Shown: positions 1 through 14,567 of the stretch, piece by piece | Layout: each line of letters begins with the position of its first letter | Position numbering within the stretch: the stretch's first letter is position 1 | From: Mesostigma viride | Lineage: Eukaryota; Streptophyta; Mesostigmatophyceae; Mesostigmatales; Mesostigmataceae | Assembly (NCBI GenBank): GCA_009746045.1 | Contig: RPFO01000645.1 | Location: forward strand, 1,195,193 to 1,259,192 | Length of the DNA: 64,000 nucleotides | Reading direction: 5' to 3' | Translations under genes and position numbers: made by a program | The notes under the pieces: model-generated | Told to the model about the DNA's origin: nothing | Databases searched by the model: none | What the model saw: the letters and a program-made list of their open reading frames with translations, nothing else

Positions 1-3000
1 CGCTTGGGGCGACGGCACTCACATGTACATACACCGCGCACGAAAGGGGTGGCTGCACACACACGTACATCCACCGCGCACGCAAGGGGCGGCTGCACAC
101 ACACATACATACACCATGCACGCAAGGGGCGAGTGCAAAAACATGTACATACGCCGCGCACGCAAGGGGCAACTGCCCACACATGGACATACACCATGCA
201 CGCAAGGGGCGGCTGCACACACATGTACATCCACCGCGCACGCAAGGGGCGAGTGCACACACACGTACACACACCGCGCACGCAAGGGGCGGCTGCACAC
301 ACACGTACACACACCATGCACGCAATTGCCGGCATGCACACACACGTACATACACCGCGCACGCAAGGGGCGAGTGCGCACACACGTACATACACCGCGC
401 ACGCAAGGGGGGGCTGCACACACACGTACATACACCGCGCACGCAAGGGGCCAGTGCAAGCACATGTACATACACCATGCACGCAAGGGCCGGCATGCAC
501 AGAAACGTACATACACCGCGCACGCAAGGGGCTGCTGCACACACACGTACACACACCATGCACGCACGGGGCGGCTGCACACACACGTACATCCACTGCG
601 CACGCACGGGGCCGGCGACTGCACACACATGTACATAAACCATGCACGCAAGGGGCGGCTGCACACACATGTACATCCACCGCGCACGCAAGGGGCGAGT
701 GCAAACACATGTACATACACCGCGCACGCAAGGACAAGGATGCACACACATGTACATACACCGCGCACGCAAGGGGCGGCTGCACACGCACGTACATACA
801 CCGCGCACGCAAGGGGCGGCTGCACACACACGTACATCCACCGCGCACGCAAGGGGCAACTGCACACACATGTACACACACCGCGCACGCTTGGGGCAGC
901 TGCACTCACATGTACACACACCGCGCACGCAAGGGGCGGCTGCACACACACGTACATCCACCGCGCACGCAAGGGGCAACTGCACACACACGTACATCCA
1001 CCGCGCACGCAAGGGGCGGCTGCACACACACGTACACACACCGCGCACGCAAGGGGCAACTGCACACACATGTACACACACCGCGCACGCTTGGGGCGGC
1101 TGCACACACACGTACCTACACCGCGCACGCAAGGGGCGGCTGCACACACACGTACATACACCGCGCACGCAAGGGGCAACTGCACACACATGTACATACA
1201 CCGCGCACGCAAGGGGCAACTGCACACACATGTACACACACCGCGCACGCAAGGGGCAACTGCACACACACGTACACACACCGCGCACGCTTGGGGCGGC
1301 TGCACACACACGTAAATACACCGCGCACGCAAGGGGCGGCTGCACACACACGTACATCCACCGCGCACGCAAGGGGCAACTGCACACACATGTACACACA
1401 CCGCGCACGCAAGGGGCAACTGCACACACACGTACACACACCGCGCACGCTTGGGGCGGCTGCACACACACGTAAATACACCGCGCACGCAAGGACCGGC
1501 TCCACTCACATGTACATCCACCGCGCAACCACGGGGCGGCTGCACACACACGTACATACACCGCGCACGCAAGGGGCTGCTGCACACACACTTACACACA
1601 AAATGCACGCTTGGGGCGACGGCACTCACATGTACATACACCGCGCACGAAAGGGGTGGCTGCACACACACGTACACACACCATGCACGCAAGGAGCGAC
1701 TTCACGCACAGGTACACACACCATGCACGCAAGGTTCGGCTGCACACACATGTACATCCACCGCGCACGCAAGGGGCGGCTGCACACACATGTACATACA
1801 CCATGCACGCAAGGGGCGGCTGCACACACCTGTACACACACCGCGCACGCAAGGGGCGAGTGCACACACACGTACACACACCGCGCACGCAAGGGGCGGC
1901 TGCACACACACGTACACACACCATGCACGCAATTGCCGGCATGCACACACACGTACATCCACCGCGCACGCAAGGGGCAACTGCACACACATGTACACAC
2001 ACCGCGCACGCTTGGGGCAGCTGCACTCACATGTACACACACCGCGCACGCTTGGGGCGGCTGCACACACACGTACATACACCGCGCACGCTTGGGGCGA
2101 GTGCGCACACACGTACATACACCGCGCACGCAAGGGGGGGCTGCACACACACGTACATACACCGCGCACGCAAGGGGCCAGTGCAAGCACATGTACATAC
2201 ACCATGCACGCAAGGGCCGGCATGCACAGAAACGTACATACACCGCGCACGCAAGGGGCTGCTGCACACACACGTACACACACCATGCACGCACGGGGCG
2301 GCTGCACACACATGTACATCCACCGCACACGCAAGGGGCGGCTGCACACACATGTACATCCACCGCGCACGCAAGGGGCGAGTGCACACACACGTACACA
2401 CACCGCGCACGCAAGGGGCGGCTGCACACACACGTACACACACCATGCACGCAATTGCCGGCATGCACACACACGTACATACACCGCGCACGCAAGGGGC
2501 GAGTGCGCACACACGTACATACACCGCGCACGCAAGGGGGGGCTGCACACACACGTACATACACCGCGCACGCAAGGGGCCAGTGCAAGCACATGTACAT
2601 ACACCATGCACGCAAGGGCCGGCATGCACAGAAACGTACATACACCGCGCACGCAAGGGGCTGCTGCACACACACGTACACACACCATGCACGCACGGGG
2701 CGGCTGCACACACACGTACATCCACTGCGCACGCACGGGGCCGGCGACTGCACACACATGTACATAAACCATGCACGCAAGGGGCGGCTGCACACACATG
2801 TACATCCACCGCGCACGCAAGGGGCGAGTGCAAACACATGTACATACACCGCGCACGCAAGGACAAGGATGCACACACATGTACATACACCGCGCACGCA
2901 AGGGGCGGCTGCACACGCACGTACATACACCGCGCACGCAAGGGGCGGCTGCACACACACGTACATCCACCGCGCACGCAAGGGGCAACTGCACACACAT

Positions 3001-6000
3001 GTACACACACCGCGCACGCTTGGGGCAGCTGCACTCACATGTACACACACCGCGCACGCAAGGGGCGGCTGCACACACACGTACATCCACCGCGCACGCA
3101 AGGGGCAACTGCACACACACGTACATCCACCGCGCACGCAAGGGGCGGCTGCACACACACGTACACACACCGCGCACGCAAGGGGCAACTGCACACACAT
3201 GTACACACACCGCGCACGCTTGGGGCGGCTGCACACACACGTACCTACACCGCGCACGCAAGGGGCGGCTGCACACACACGTACATACACCGCGCACGCA
3301 AGGGGCAACTGCACACACATGTACATACACCGCGCACGCAAGGGGCAACTGCACACACATGTACACACACCGCGCACGCAAGGGGCAACTGCACACACAC
3401 GTACACACACCGCGCACGCTTGGGGCGGCTGCACACACACGTAAATACACCGCGCACGCAAGGGGCGGCTGCACACACACGTACATCCACCGCGCACGCA
3501 AGGGGCAACTGCACACACATGTACACACACCGCGCACGCAAGGGGCAACTGCACACACACGTACACACACCGCGCACGCTTGGGGCGGCTGCACACACAC
3601 GTAAATACACCGCGCACGCAAGGGGTGGCTGCACACACACGTACATCCACCGCGCACGCAAGGGGCGGCTGCACACACACGTACATACACCGCGCACGCT
3701 TGGGGCGGCTGCACACACACGTACCTACACCGCGCACGCAAGGGGCGGCTGCACACATACGTATACCTACACCGCGCACGCAAGGGGCGACTGCACACAC
3801 ATGTACATCCACCGCGCACGCAAGGGCCGGCTGCACACACACGTACACACACCATGCACGCAAGGGCCGGCTGCACACACACGTACATACACCGCGCACG
3901 CTTGGGGCGGCTGCACACACACGTACACACACCGCGCACGCAAGGGGCAGCTGCACACACACGTACATACACCATGCACGCAAGGGGCTGCACACACACT
4001 TACACACACCTTGCACGCAAGGGCCGGCATGCACACACACTGGCATACACCGCGCACGCAAGGGGCGGCTGCACACACGTACATACACCGCGCACGCAAG
4101 GGGCGAGTGCACACACACGTACACACACCGCGCACGCAAGGGGCGGCTGCACACACACGTACACACACCATGCACGCAATTGCCGGCATGCACACGCACG
4201 TACATCCACTGCGCACGCAAGGGGCAACTGCACACACATGTACACACGCTTGGGGCGGCTGCACTCACATGTACACACACCGCGCACGCAAGGGCCGGCT
4301 GCACACACACGTACATCCACCGCGCACGCAAGGGGCAACTGCACACACACGTACACACACCATGCACGCAAGGGCCGGCTGCACTCACATGTACACACAC
4401 CATGCACGCAAGGGCCGGCTGCACACACACTTACACACACAATGCACGCTTGGGGCAACGGCACTCACATGTACATACACCATGCACGCAAGGGGCGGCT
4501 GCACACACACGTACACACACCATGCACGCAAGGAGCGACTTCACGCACAGGTACACTCACCATGCACGCAAGGGGCGGCTGCACACACACGTACACACAC
4601 CGCGCACGCAATTAAGGGACGGCTGCACACACACGTACATACACCGCGCACGCAAGGGGCAACAGCACTCACATGTACATACACCATGCACGCAAGGGGC
4701 GGCTGCACACACACGTACACACACCATGCACGCAAGGAGCGACTTCACGCACAGGTACACACACCATGCACGCAAGGTTCGGCTGCACACACATGTACAT
4801 CCACCGCGCACGCAAGGGGCGAGTGCAAACACATGTACATACACCATGCACGCAAGGGGCGGCTGCACACACATGTACATCCACCGCGCACGCAAGGGGC
4901 GAGTGCACACACACGTACACACACCGCGCACGCAAGGGGCGGCTGCACACACACGTACACACACCATGCACGCAATTGCCGGCATGCACACACACGTACA
5001 TCCACCGCGCACGCAAGGGGCAACTGCACACACATGTACACACACCGCGCACGCTTGGGGCAGCTGCACTCACATGTACACACACCGCGCACGCAAGGGC
5101 CGGCTGCACACACACGTACACACACCATGCACGCAATTGCCGGCATGCACACACACGTACACACACCGCGCACGCAAGGGGCGGCTGCACACACACGTAC
5201 ACACACCATGCACGCAATTGCCGGCATGCACACACACGTACGTCCACCGCGCACGCAAGGGGCAACTGCACACACATGTACACACACCGCGCACGCTTGG
5301 GGCAGCTGCACACACACGTACATACACCGCGCACGCAAGGGGCGGCTGCACACACACGTACACACACCGCGCACGCAAGGGGCGGCTGCACACACACGTA
5401 CATACACCGCGCACGCAAGGGGCAACTGCACACACATGTACATACACCGCGCACGCAAGGGGCAACTGCACACACATGTACCTACACCGCGCACGCAAGG
5501 GGCAACTGCACACACACGTACCTACACCGCGCACGCTTGGGGCGGCTGCACACACACGTACCTACACCGCGCACGCAAGGGGCGGCTGCACACACACGTA
5601 CACACACCATGCACGCAAGGGCCGGCTGCACACACACGTACATCCACCGCGCACGCAAGGGGCAACTGCACACACACGTACATCCACCGCGCACGCAAGG
5701 GGCGGCTGCACACACACGTACACACACCGCGCACGCAAGGGGCAACTGCACACACATGTACACACACCGCGCACGCTTGGGGCGGCTGCACACACACGTA
5801 CCTACACCGCGCACGCAAGGGGCGGCTGCACACACACGTACATACACCGCGCACGCAAGGGGCAACTGCACACACATGTACATACACCGCGCACGCAAGG
5901 GGCAACTGCACACACATGTACCTACACCGCGCACGCAAGGGGCAACTGCACACACACGTACCTACACCGCGCACGCTTGGGGCGGCTGCACACACACGTA

Positions 6001-9000
6001 CCTACACCGCGCACGCAAGGGGCGGCTGCACACACACGTACACACACCATGCACGCAAGGGCCGGCTGCACACACACGTACATCCCCCGCGCACGCTTGG
6101 GGCGGCTGCACACACACGTACCTACACCGCGCACGCAAGGGGCGGCTGCACACACACGTACATCCACCGCGCACGCAAGGGGCAACTGCACACACATGTA
6201 CACACACCGCGCACGCTTGGGGCAGCTGCACTCACATGTACACACACCGCGCACGCAAGGGGCGGCTGCACACACACGTACATCCACCGCGCACGCAAGG
6301 GGCAACTGCACACACACGTACATCCACCGCGCACGCAAGGGGCGGCTGCACACACACGTACACACACCGCGCACGCAAGGGGCGACTGCACACACATGTA
6401 CATCCACCGCGCACGCAAGGGCCGGCTGCACACACACGTACACACACCATGCACGCAAGGGCCGGCTGCACACACACGTACATCCACCGCGCACGCAAGG
6501 GCCGGCTGCACACACACGTACATACACCGCGCACGCAAGGGGCAACTGCACACACATGTACACACACCGCGCACGCAAGGGGCAACTGCACACACACGTA
6601 CACACACCGCGCACGCTTGGGGCGGCTGCACACACACGTACCTACACCGCGCACGCAAGGGGCGGCTGCACACACACGTACATCCACCGCGCACGCAAGG
6701 GGCAACTGCACACACATGTACACACACCGCGCACGCTTGGGGCAGCTGCACTCACATGTACACACACCGCGCACGCAAGGGGCGGCTGCACACACACGTA
6801 CATCCACCGCGCACGCAAGGGGCAACTGCACACACACGTACATCCACCGCGCACGCAAGGGGCGGCTGCACACACACGTACACACACCGCGCACGCAAGG
6901 GGCAACTGCACACACATGTACACACACGCGCACGCTTGGGGCGGCTGCACACACACGTACCTACACCGCGCACGCAAGGGGCGGCTGCACACACACGTAC
7001 ATACACCGCGCACGCAAGGGGCAACTGCACACACATGTACATACACCGCGCACGCAAGGGGCAACTGCACACACATGTACACACACCGCGCACGCAAGGG
7101 GCAACTGCACACACACGTACACACACCGCGCACGCTTGGGGCGGCTGCACACACACGTAAATACACCGCGCACGCAAGGGGCGGCTGCACACACACGTAC
7201 ATCCACCGCGCACGCAAGGGGCAACTGCACACACATGTACACACACCGCGCACGCTTGGGGCAGCTGCACTCACATGTACACACACCGCGCACGCAAGGG
7301 CCGGCTGCACACACACGAAAAACCACCGCGCACGCAAGGGGCAACTGCACACACACGTACATACACCGCGCACGCAAGGGGCGGCTGCACACACACGTAC
7401 ACACACCGCGCACGCAAGGGGCAACTGCACACACATGTACACACACCGCGCACGCTTGGGGCGGCTGCACACACACGTACCTACACCTTGCACGCAAGGG
7501 GCGGCTGCACACACACGTACATACACCGCGCACGCAAGGGGCAACTGCACACACATGTACATACACCGCGCAACCACGGGGCGGCTGCACACACACGTAC
7601 ATACACCGCGCACGCAAGGGGCAACTGCACACACATGTACACACACCGCGCACGCTTGGGGCGGCTGCACACACACGTACCTACACCGCGCACGCAAGGG
7701 GCGGCTGCACACACACGTACATACACCGCGCACGCAAGGGGCAACTGCACACACATGTACATACACCGCGCAACCACGGGGCGGCTGCACACACACGTAC
7801 ACACACCGCGCACGCAAGGGGCAGCTGCACACACACGTACATACACCATGCACGCAAGGGGCTGCACACACACTTACACACACCTTGCACGCAAGGGCCG
7901 GCATGCACACACACTGGCATACACCGCGCACGCAAGGGGCGGCTGCACACACGTACATACACCGCGCACGCAAGGGGCGAGTGCACACACACGTACACAC
8001 ACCGCGCACGCAATTAAGGGACGGCTGCACACACACGTACATACACCGCGCACGCAAGGGGCAACGGCACTCACATGTACATACACCATGCACGCAAGGG
8101 GCGGCTGCACACACAGGTACACACACCATGCACGCAAGGTTCGGCTGCACACACATGTACATCCACCGCGCACGCAAGGGGCGGCTGCACACACATGTAC
8201 ATACACCATGCACGCAAGGGGCGGCTGCACACACCTGTACATCCACCGCGCACGCAAGGGGCGAGTGCACACACACGTACACACACCGCGCACGCAAGGG
8301 GCGGCTGCACACACACGTACACACACCATGCACGCAAGGGCCGGCATGCACACACAGTATACACACACCGCGCACGCAAGGGGCGGCTGCACACACACGT
8401 ACATACACTGCGCACGCAAGGGGCTGCTGCACACACACTTACACTCACCATGCACGCAAGGGGCGGCTGCACACACACGTACATACACCGCGCACGCAAG
8501 GGACGGCTGCACACACACGTACATACACCGCGCACGCAAGGGGCAACTGCCCGCACATGTACATCCACCGCGCACGCAATTAAGGGACGGCTGCACACAC
8601 ACGTACATACACCGCGCACGCAAGGGGCAACGGCACTCACATGGACATACACCATGCACGCAAGGGGCGGCTGCACACACACGTACATACACCGCGCACG
8701 CAAGGGGCTGCTGCACACACACTTACACACACAATGCACGCAATTAGGGGCGACGGCACTCACATGTACATACTCTTGGGCGGCTGCACTCACATGTACA
8801 TACACCGCGCATGCAAGGGGCAACTGCACACACACGTACACACACCATGCACGCAAGGGCCGGCATGCACACACACGTACATACACTGCGCACGCAAGGG
8901 GCAACTGCACACACACGTACACACACCATGCACGGAAGGGACGGCTGCACTCACATGTACACACACCATGCACGCAAGGGCCGGCTGCACACACACGTAC

Positions 9001-11272
9001 ATACACCATGCACGCAAGGGGCTGCACACACACTTACACACCACCTTGCACGCAAGGGCCGGCATGCACACACACTGGCATACACCGCGCACGCAAGGGG
9101 CGGCTGCACACACGTACATACACCGCGCACGCAAGGGGCGAGTGCACACACACGTACACACACCGCGCACGCAATTAAGGGACGGCTGCACACACACGTA
9201 CATACACCGCGCACGCAAGGGGCAACGGCACTCACATGTACATCCACCATGCACGCAAGGGGCGGCTGCACACACACGTACACACACCATGCACGCAAGG
9301 ACAAGGATTCACACACATGTACACACACAAAGCACGCAAGGGGCTGCTGCACACACACGTACATACACCGCGCACGCAAGGGGCGGCTGCACTCACATGT
9401 ACACACACCACGCACGCAAGGGGCGGCTGCACACACACGTACATACACTGCGCACGCACGGGGCGACTGCACACACATGTACATAAACCATGCACGCAAG
9501 GGGCGGCTGCACACACATGTACATACACCGCGCACGCAAGGGGCGAGTGCAAACACATGTACATACACCGCGCACGCAAGGACAAGGATGCACACACATG
9601 TACATACACCGCGCACGCAAGGGGCGGCTGCACACACACGTACATACACCGCGCACGCAAGGGGCGAGTGCGCACACACGTACATACACCGCGCACGCAA
9701 GGGGCGGCTGCACACACACGTACATACACCGCGCACGCACGGGGCCAGTGCAAGCACATGTACATACACCATGCACGCAAGGGGCGGCTGCACACACATG
9801 TACATACACCGCGCACGCAAGGGGCGAGTGCAAACACATGTACATACACCGCGCACGCAAGGGGCAACTGCCCGCACATGTACATCCACCGCACACGCAA
9901 GGGGCGGCTGCACACACATGTACATACACCGCGCACGCAAGGGGCGGCTGCACACACACGTACATACACCGCGCACGCAAGGGGCGAGTGCGCACACACG
10001 TACATACACCGCGCACGCAAGGGGGGCTGCACACACACGTACATACACCGCGCACGCAAGGGGCCAGTGCAAGCACATGTACATACACCATGCACGCAAG
10101 GGCCGGCATGCACAGAAACGTACATACACCGCGCACGCAAGGGGCTGCTGCACACACACGTACACACACCATGCACGCACGGGGCGGCTGCACACACACG
10201 TACATCCACTGCGCACGCACGGGGCCGGCGACTGCACACACATGTACATAAACCATGCACGCAAGGGGCGGCTGCACACACATGTACATCCACCGCGCAC
10301 GCAAGGGGCGAGTGCAAACACATGTACATACACCGCGCACGCAAGGACAAGGATGCACACACATGTACATACACCGCGCACGCAAGGGGCGGCTGCACAC
10401 GCACGTACATACACCGCGCACGCAAGGGGCGGCTGCACACACACGTACATACACCGCGCACGCACGGGGCCAGTGCAAGCACATGTACATACACCATGCA
10501 CGCAAGGGGCGGCTGCACACACATGTACATACACCGCGCACGCAAGGGGCGAGTGCAAACACATGTACATACACCGCGCACGCAAGGGGCAACTGCCCGC
10601 ACATGTACATCCACCGCGCACGCAAGGGGCGGCTGCACACACATGTACACACACCATGCACGCAAGGACAAGGATGCACACACATGTACACACACCATGC
10701 ACGCAAGGGGCGGCTGCACACACACGTACACACACCGCGCACGCAAGGGGCGAGTGCAAACACATGTACATACACCATGCACGCAAGGACAAGGATGCAC
10801 ACACATGTACACACACCATGCACGCAAGGGGCGGCTGCACACACACGTACATACACAATGCACGGTTGGGGCGACGGCACTCACATGTACATACACCATG
10901 CACGCAAGGACAAGGATGCACACACATGTACATACACCGCGCACGCAAGGGGCGGCTGCACACACACGTACATACACCGCGCACGCAAGGGGCGAGTGCG
11001 CACACACGTACATCCACCGCGCACGCAAGGGGCGGCTGCACACACACGTACATACACCGCGCACGCAATGGGCGAGTGCAAACACATGTACATACACCGC
11101 GCACGCAAGGGGCGGCTGCACACACACGTACACACACCATGCACGCAAGGGCCGGCATGCACACACACGTACATACACCGCGCACGCAAGGGGCGGCTGC
11201 ACAGAAACGTACACACACCGCGCACGCAAGGGCCGGCTGCACACACATGTACATACACCTTGCACGTACAAC
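1..11272. repeat. 40-bp minisatellite array, about 280 units
   Basis: The unit is about 40 bp. It starts CGCGCACGCAAGGGGC, has a variable GGCTG, AACTG or GAGTG middle, and ends CACACGTACATACAC. Variants include ATGCACGC for GCGCACGC, CGCTTGGGG for CGCAAGGGG, CGCAATTGCC, CGCAATTAAGGGA and a 38-bp form. Because 40 is not a multiple of 3 and the unit has almost no stop codons, several frames stay open for kilobases on both strands, giving His/Thr-rich translations on plus and Cys/Val-rich ones on minus. These are not treated as genes. Larger blocks are duplicated: about 200-1480 recurs 2129 bp downstream at about 2330-3609, and the first 60 bases recur at 1609. The array runs off the left edge. 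Confidence 0.97.
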
Positions 11273-11445
11273 ACACAACACACACACACAACAAAAAATT
11301 ATATACACACACACACGCACACGCACACGCACACGCACACGCACACGCACACGCACACGCACACGCACACGCACAACACACACAACACACACAACACACA
11401 CACGCACACGTGAACAACACACACACACAACAATTATAATATTAG
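11273..11445. repeat. CA-rich simple repeat with (ACGCAC)n core
   Basis: The 40-bp array decays into ACACAACAC runs, then a perfect CACACG hexamer stretch at about 11309-11373, then more CA repeat. It marks the right end of the minisatellite. After it the sequence becomes ordinary AT-rich DNA. Confidence 0.95.
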
Positions 11446-11540
11446 TGTAGTATATCAAACAAAATAGTAATAAAGTATTTGCAAGCGTACTTCGTGTGAA
11501 TTATGTGTAGACGAGAATAGAAGCTAAACAAAACTCTAAT

Positions 11541-11609
11541 GGAGAAAGAGGGATTCGAACCCTTGGGAAAGTTACCCCATACATAGCATTCCACTCGGAC
11601 ATTTCTCCG
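11541..11609 (-). pseudogene. tRNA-Ser pseudogene (plastid-like) lacking most of the anticodon arm
   Basis: Read on minus, GGAGAAA at the 5' end pairs with TTTCTCC at the 3' end as a perfect 7-bp acceptor stem. GTCCGAGTGG is a type II D-arm start. AAGGGTTCGAATCCCTC is a good T arm. GGGGTAACTTTCCC could be the long variable arm of a serine tRNA. The D-arm runs straight into AATGCTATG, which looks like the 3' side of the anticodon stem of plastid tRNA-Ser(GGA). About 18-20 nt covering the D-loop end, the 5' anticodon stem and part of the loop are missing. A plastid origin is inferred from remembered family sequences. A functional tRNA is unlikely. Confidence 0.65.
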
Positions 11610-11645
11610 AAAAAAAGGTCACGTAAGCTAAGGGTGGAGAGTTAA

Positions 11646-11701
11646 GGGTGTAGGTTGTAGGATGTATGGTGTAGGGTGTAGGGTGTAGGGTGTAGGGTGT
11701 C
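11646..11701 (+). repeat. telomere-like heptamer run (TGTAGGG)n
   Basis: About seven or eight imperfect heptamers of TGTAGGG, with TGTAGGT and TGTATGG variants. They are one base from the plant/algal telomere unit TTTAGGG. They sit about 200 bp inside the minisatellite edge, so they could be a degenerate interstitial telomeric tract or an unrelated G-rich repeat. Confidence 0.6.
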
Positions 11702-14567
11702 TTGAGCTTTCTTTTTTGAGATCAATAGAGTCCCCTTCCATGATCATGTGCGTGATCTGGTTATGATTTTCATCTATGGCGTGTGTGGCCACATCGTGTA
11801 TTTACAACTTTCTAGCCATGGATAACTAGGTAACCATAAATTGGTTACCATGATAACTAGGTAAAAACGTGTTGGTTTCAGAATACATGTGATCGCTGCA
11901 TTGTCATCTACAATGTACAAATCAATCACGGATTTCGGGGCTACGGATTTCGGGGCTAAGTTTTTGTGGGTAGAGATTGGCAAGGGTGTCTTTATCTTGC
12001 CACTTGGTCACTTGGTGTGCATTACGTCTGTTCTTGCGTTGGAGTCAAAAAACTGTCCGTGTGTGGTGGTGGACTTTTCCTCACGGGCAGTCGCCATATG
12101 TCATACAAGCACTTGTTCGGCGTACCACTAGCTCATGTATGTCACCATTGTAATTTTGCGTTGTAACAGCATTTCTCGGAGCCAACGGCCGTTGGACTCA
12201 AAAAACTGACCGTGTGTGGTGGTGGACTTTTCCTCACGGGCAGTCGCCATATGTCATACAAGCACTTGTTCGGCGTACCACTAGCTCGTGGATGTCACCA
12301 TTGTAATTTTGAGTTGTAACAGCATTTCTCGGAGCCAACGGCCGTTGGACTTCGAAAAACTGATAGCCTTGTCTGAAGGTGTGTGCGTGAATGGCACATG
12401 TGCATCGTCGGGGGGAGTTTTCTCAAGAGCCACATGTGGTAGTGTAAGGTGGGCATGCTTAGTGCGTACGGGTGGGAGGGACAAGAGGTGCAGAAGTTGA
12501 CGGCTTTTGACCTTGGGAAATGACACGGCACACATAAGACAACAAAGTGATAATTTTAATGTCTTTACTGGTGTACTGTCAATTTCTCCGAGCCAACGGC
12601 CGTTGGACTCTCGAAACTCTCCTGTCTACAAAGTGTGTGCGTGCGATGGCACTTGTTCCATGTGCCGGGGGGGGGTGAGAAATCTGTCGTTCATTAATTT
12701 GTGCCTCGTCGGGGTGGGCATGCATGAATTTGTGCCTCGTCGGGGTGGACATGCATGAAAGCATTTTCATTGGTACTCGGGGTTCAATATTTTTGTCTTG
12801 CTGTTGAAACGTCGACGTGCTCTTCTCCTGCTCTTTTTTTTTCCTACTCAACGGCCGTTGGTGCTTTTAAACTTGCCCAGCGTTATGACTAGGATGCCCT
12901 TCTTTACTGCTAGCCACCGCCCCTTGTGTACAATGCTAGAATTAGGCCGGGGTAATGGTACACGTCCACCGCGTCCCCAGTGCAAGGTTCGTGAATGCGC
13001 TGGTTCGTAAAAAATTCGGCACTTGGAAGGTTCGAACACCTGACCCCACTTTCGTTATTTCAACATGCCCTGAACGAAAAAGCTGCGTAAAGGATACATT
13101 AACCGTTCCCTGTTATTCTTGATTATATTGCGATATCATGGACGTACACACGCGGTTGGTGGTCCGTACTTGCCAACTGCACTTGCAAACTGACTGACTG
13201 ACTGCCTCCGTTACGCACTTGCGTGTGTTTCCGTACTTGCCAACTGAACTTGCAAACTGACTGAATGACTGCCTCCGTTACGACTAACAAGTGAACGACG
13301 AGTGAGCTACTAAAGTTTTGTTCAGTTCATTGTGTCTATATGTACATAGCCGTTTCTTCAAAACCGTTGCGTGGATACCTTGATTCTGGGTTCGCTGATA
13401 CTTGTTTCCCATTTTAAATCTCCCGTCCATAATTGGATACATGTAATGTAGGAGGATACCCACTTGCCCGAAATCCGCGTAACGGGTGATTAGTACTGCT
13501 GTAAGCGGAACCACAGACAAATCTGTCTAACGGGCTAACATTATTGTCCTTCATGTACTGGTTTTTGCACGCAGGACGCCATTCGCAACACCGCCTGACG
13601 GAGTCGGATGGACCGGACGTGCGTGAGGCTGCTGTTCACAGTCGTGAAGTTGGCAGACATTAATATCAACACGGTCACGAGAATTCGTCCAGAGAATAAT
13701 TGATGCTTGTGACGTGCTCGACGGCTGCGATGACCGAGATGATGCGTGTAGTGCACAGCGTCCGAGACGTCGCGACACCCGTGGCTGTCCTGTTGATGCG
13801 AACGCACGGTGACGAGACGGAGCCCATTATATAGGTGGATTACAAGTTAGAACGGCCCTCGCGGTTGCACTGTTTAATCGCGAACGTGGATTTTGCGGAG
13901 CCGACGGCCGTTGGGGATTGGAAATCTGATGATATCGGGGCTGCGCACGACATCGAGGAACTGGGGATCGACGTAGGTCTACAGGCTCACTTGTCCGTCA
14001 ACATGTATGGCCTCGCTTGACTGTCATCATCTTGACATGTACATAACTAGTTCATATACCATGCATTTGACACTGCCTGCACGTGGATTTTCCAGACATA
14101 CATTGAGGGTAATTATAACTCGAAAGCACTACGTACGATTGAGACGTCCGGTCGTAGAGCAGATGCACTGGAGCTTTCTGATCTTCCAATTGATGGGTCT
14201 GTAATTATGTAAGATATTCAGATATCGCGATGACTCGAGCATCGATGCATGGAATGTAATAATGTATTTCATTCAATTATACATCCAATTTAACTCCGCA
14301 ATTGAGGGGCACACATGTCCATCAGCCCGAGACAACATTTCCCAAGTAATTTTCGATTAGTGATTTAGTGTGGGCCTCCCCTTTACCTGGGTTGCCTTCC
14401 TGAGTCACAGATCTTCTTCAAGTCCAGGCAAAGTTGACTATGGAGATTCCACAGCGCGTGATTTATTAGGGAACCACATTTATCACCCCTTGTAGACACA
14501 ATGACAAGTTGCGCCCTATAGACATCTTCTGTGGAACTGAAAGCAGTTTAGTATCAAGGGCTCTTGA
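11702..14567. other. non-coding interval with short duplications
   Basis: No open frame here resembles a known protein. The content is two tandem 153-bp units, scattered copies of a palindrome, a duplicated stretch of about 31 bp at about 12691-12760 (sharing GTGCCTCGTCGGGGTGG), and a duplicated segment of about 52 bp at 13164-13215 and 13231-13282 (starting CCGTACTTGCCAACTG). Confidence 0.6.
12038..12348. repeat. 153-bp tandem duplication ending in a palindrome
   Basis: Two near-identical 153-bp units occupy 12038-12190 and 12191-12343. Each ends in the 14-bp perfect palindrome CCAACGGCCGTTGG (12182-12195 and 12335-12348). A third palindrome lies at 12593-12606, a 12-bp core at 12849-12860, and a one-mismatch copy at 13901-13914. 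Several copies have TCTCGGAG or TCTCCGAG on the left and a GGACT-type sequence on the right. Confidence 0.85.

Noticed and set aside
4-11450. Very long ORFs (up to 1849 codons) in the left 11 kb
   Set aside because: They follow from a stop-free 40-bp unit, appear in several frames on both strands at once and contain no domain.
13010-13070. Possible tRNA T arm (GGTTCGAACACC) followed by a T run on minus
   Set aside because: The T stem does not pair properly and no acceptor stem was found.
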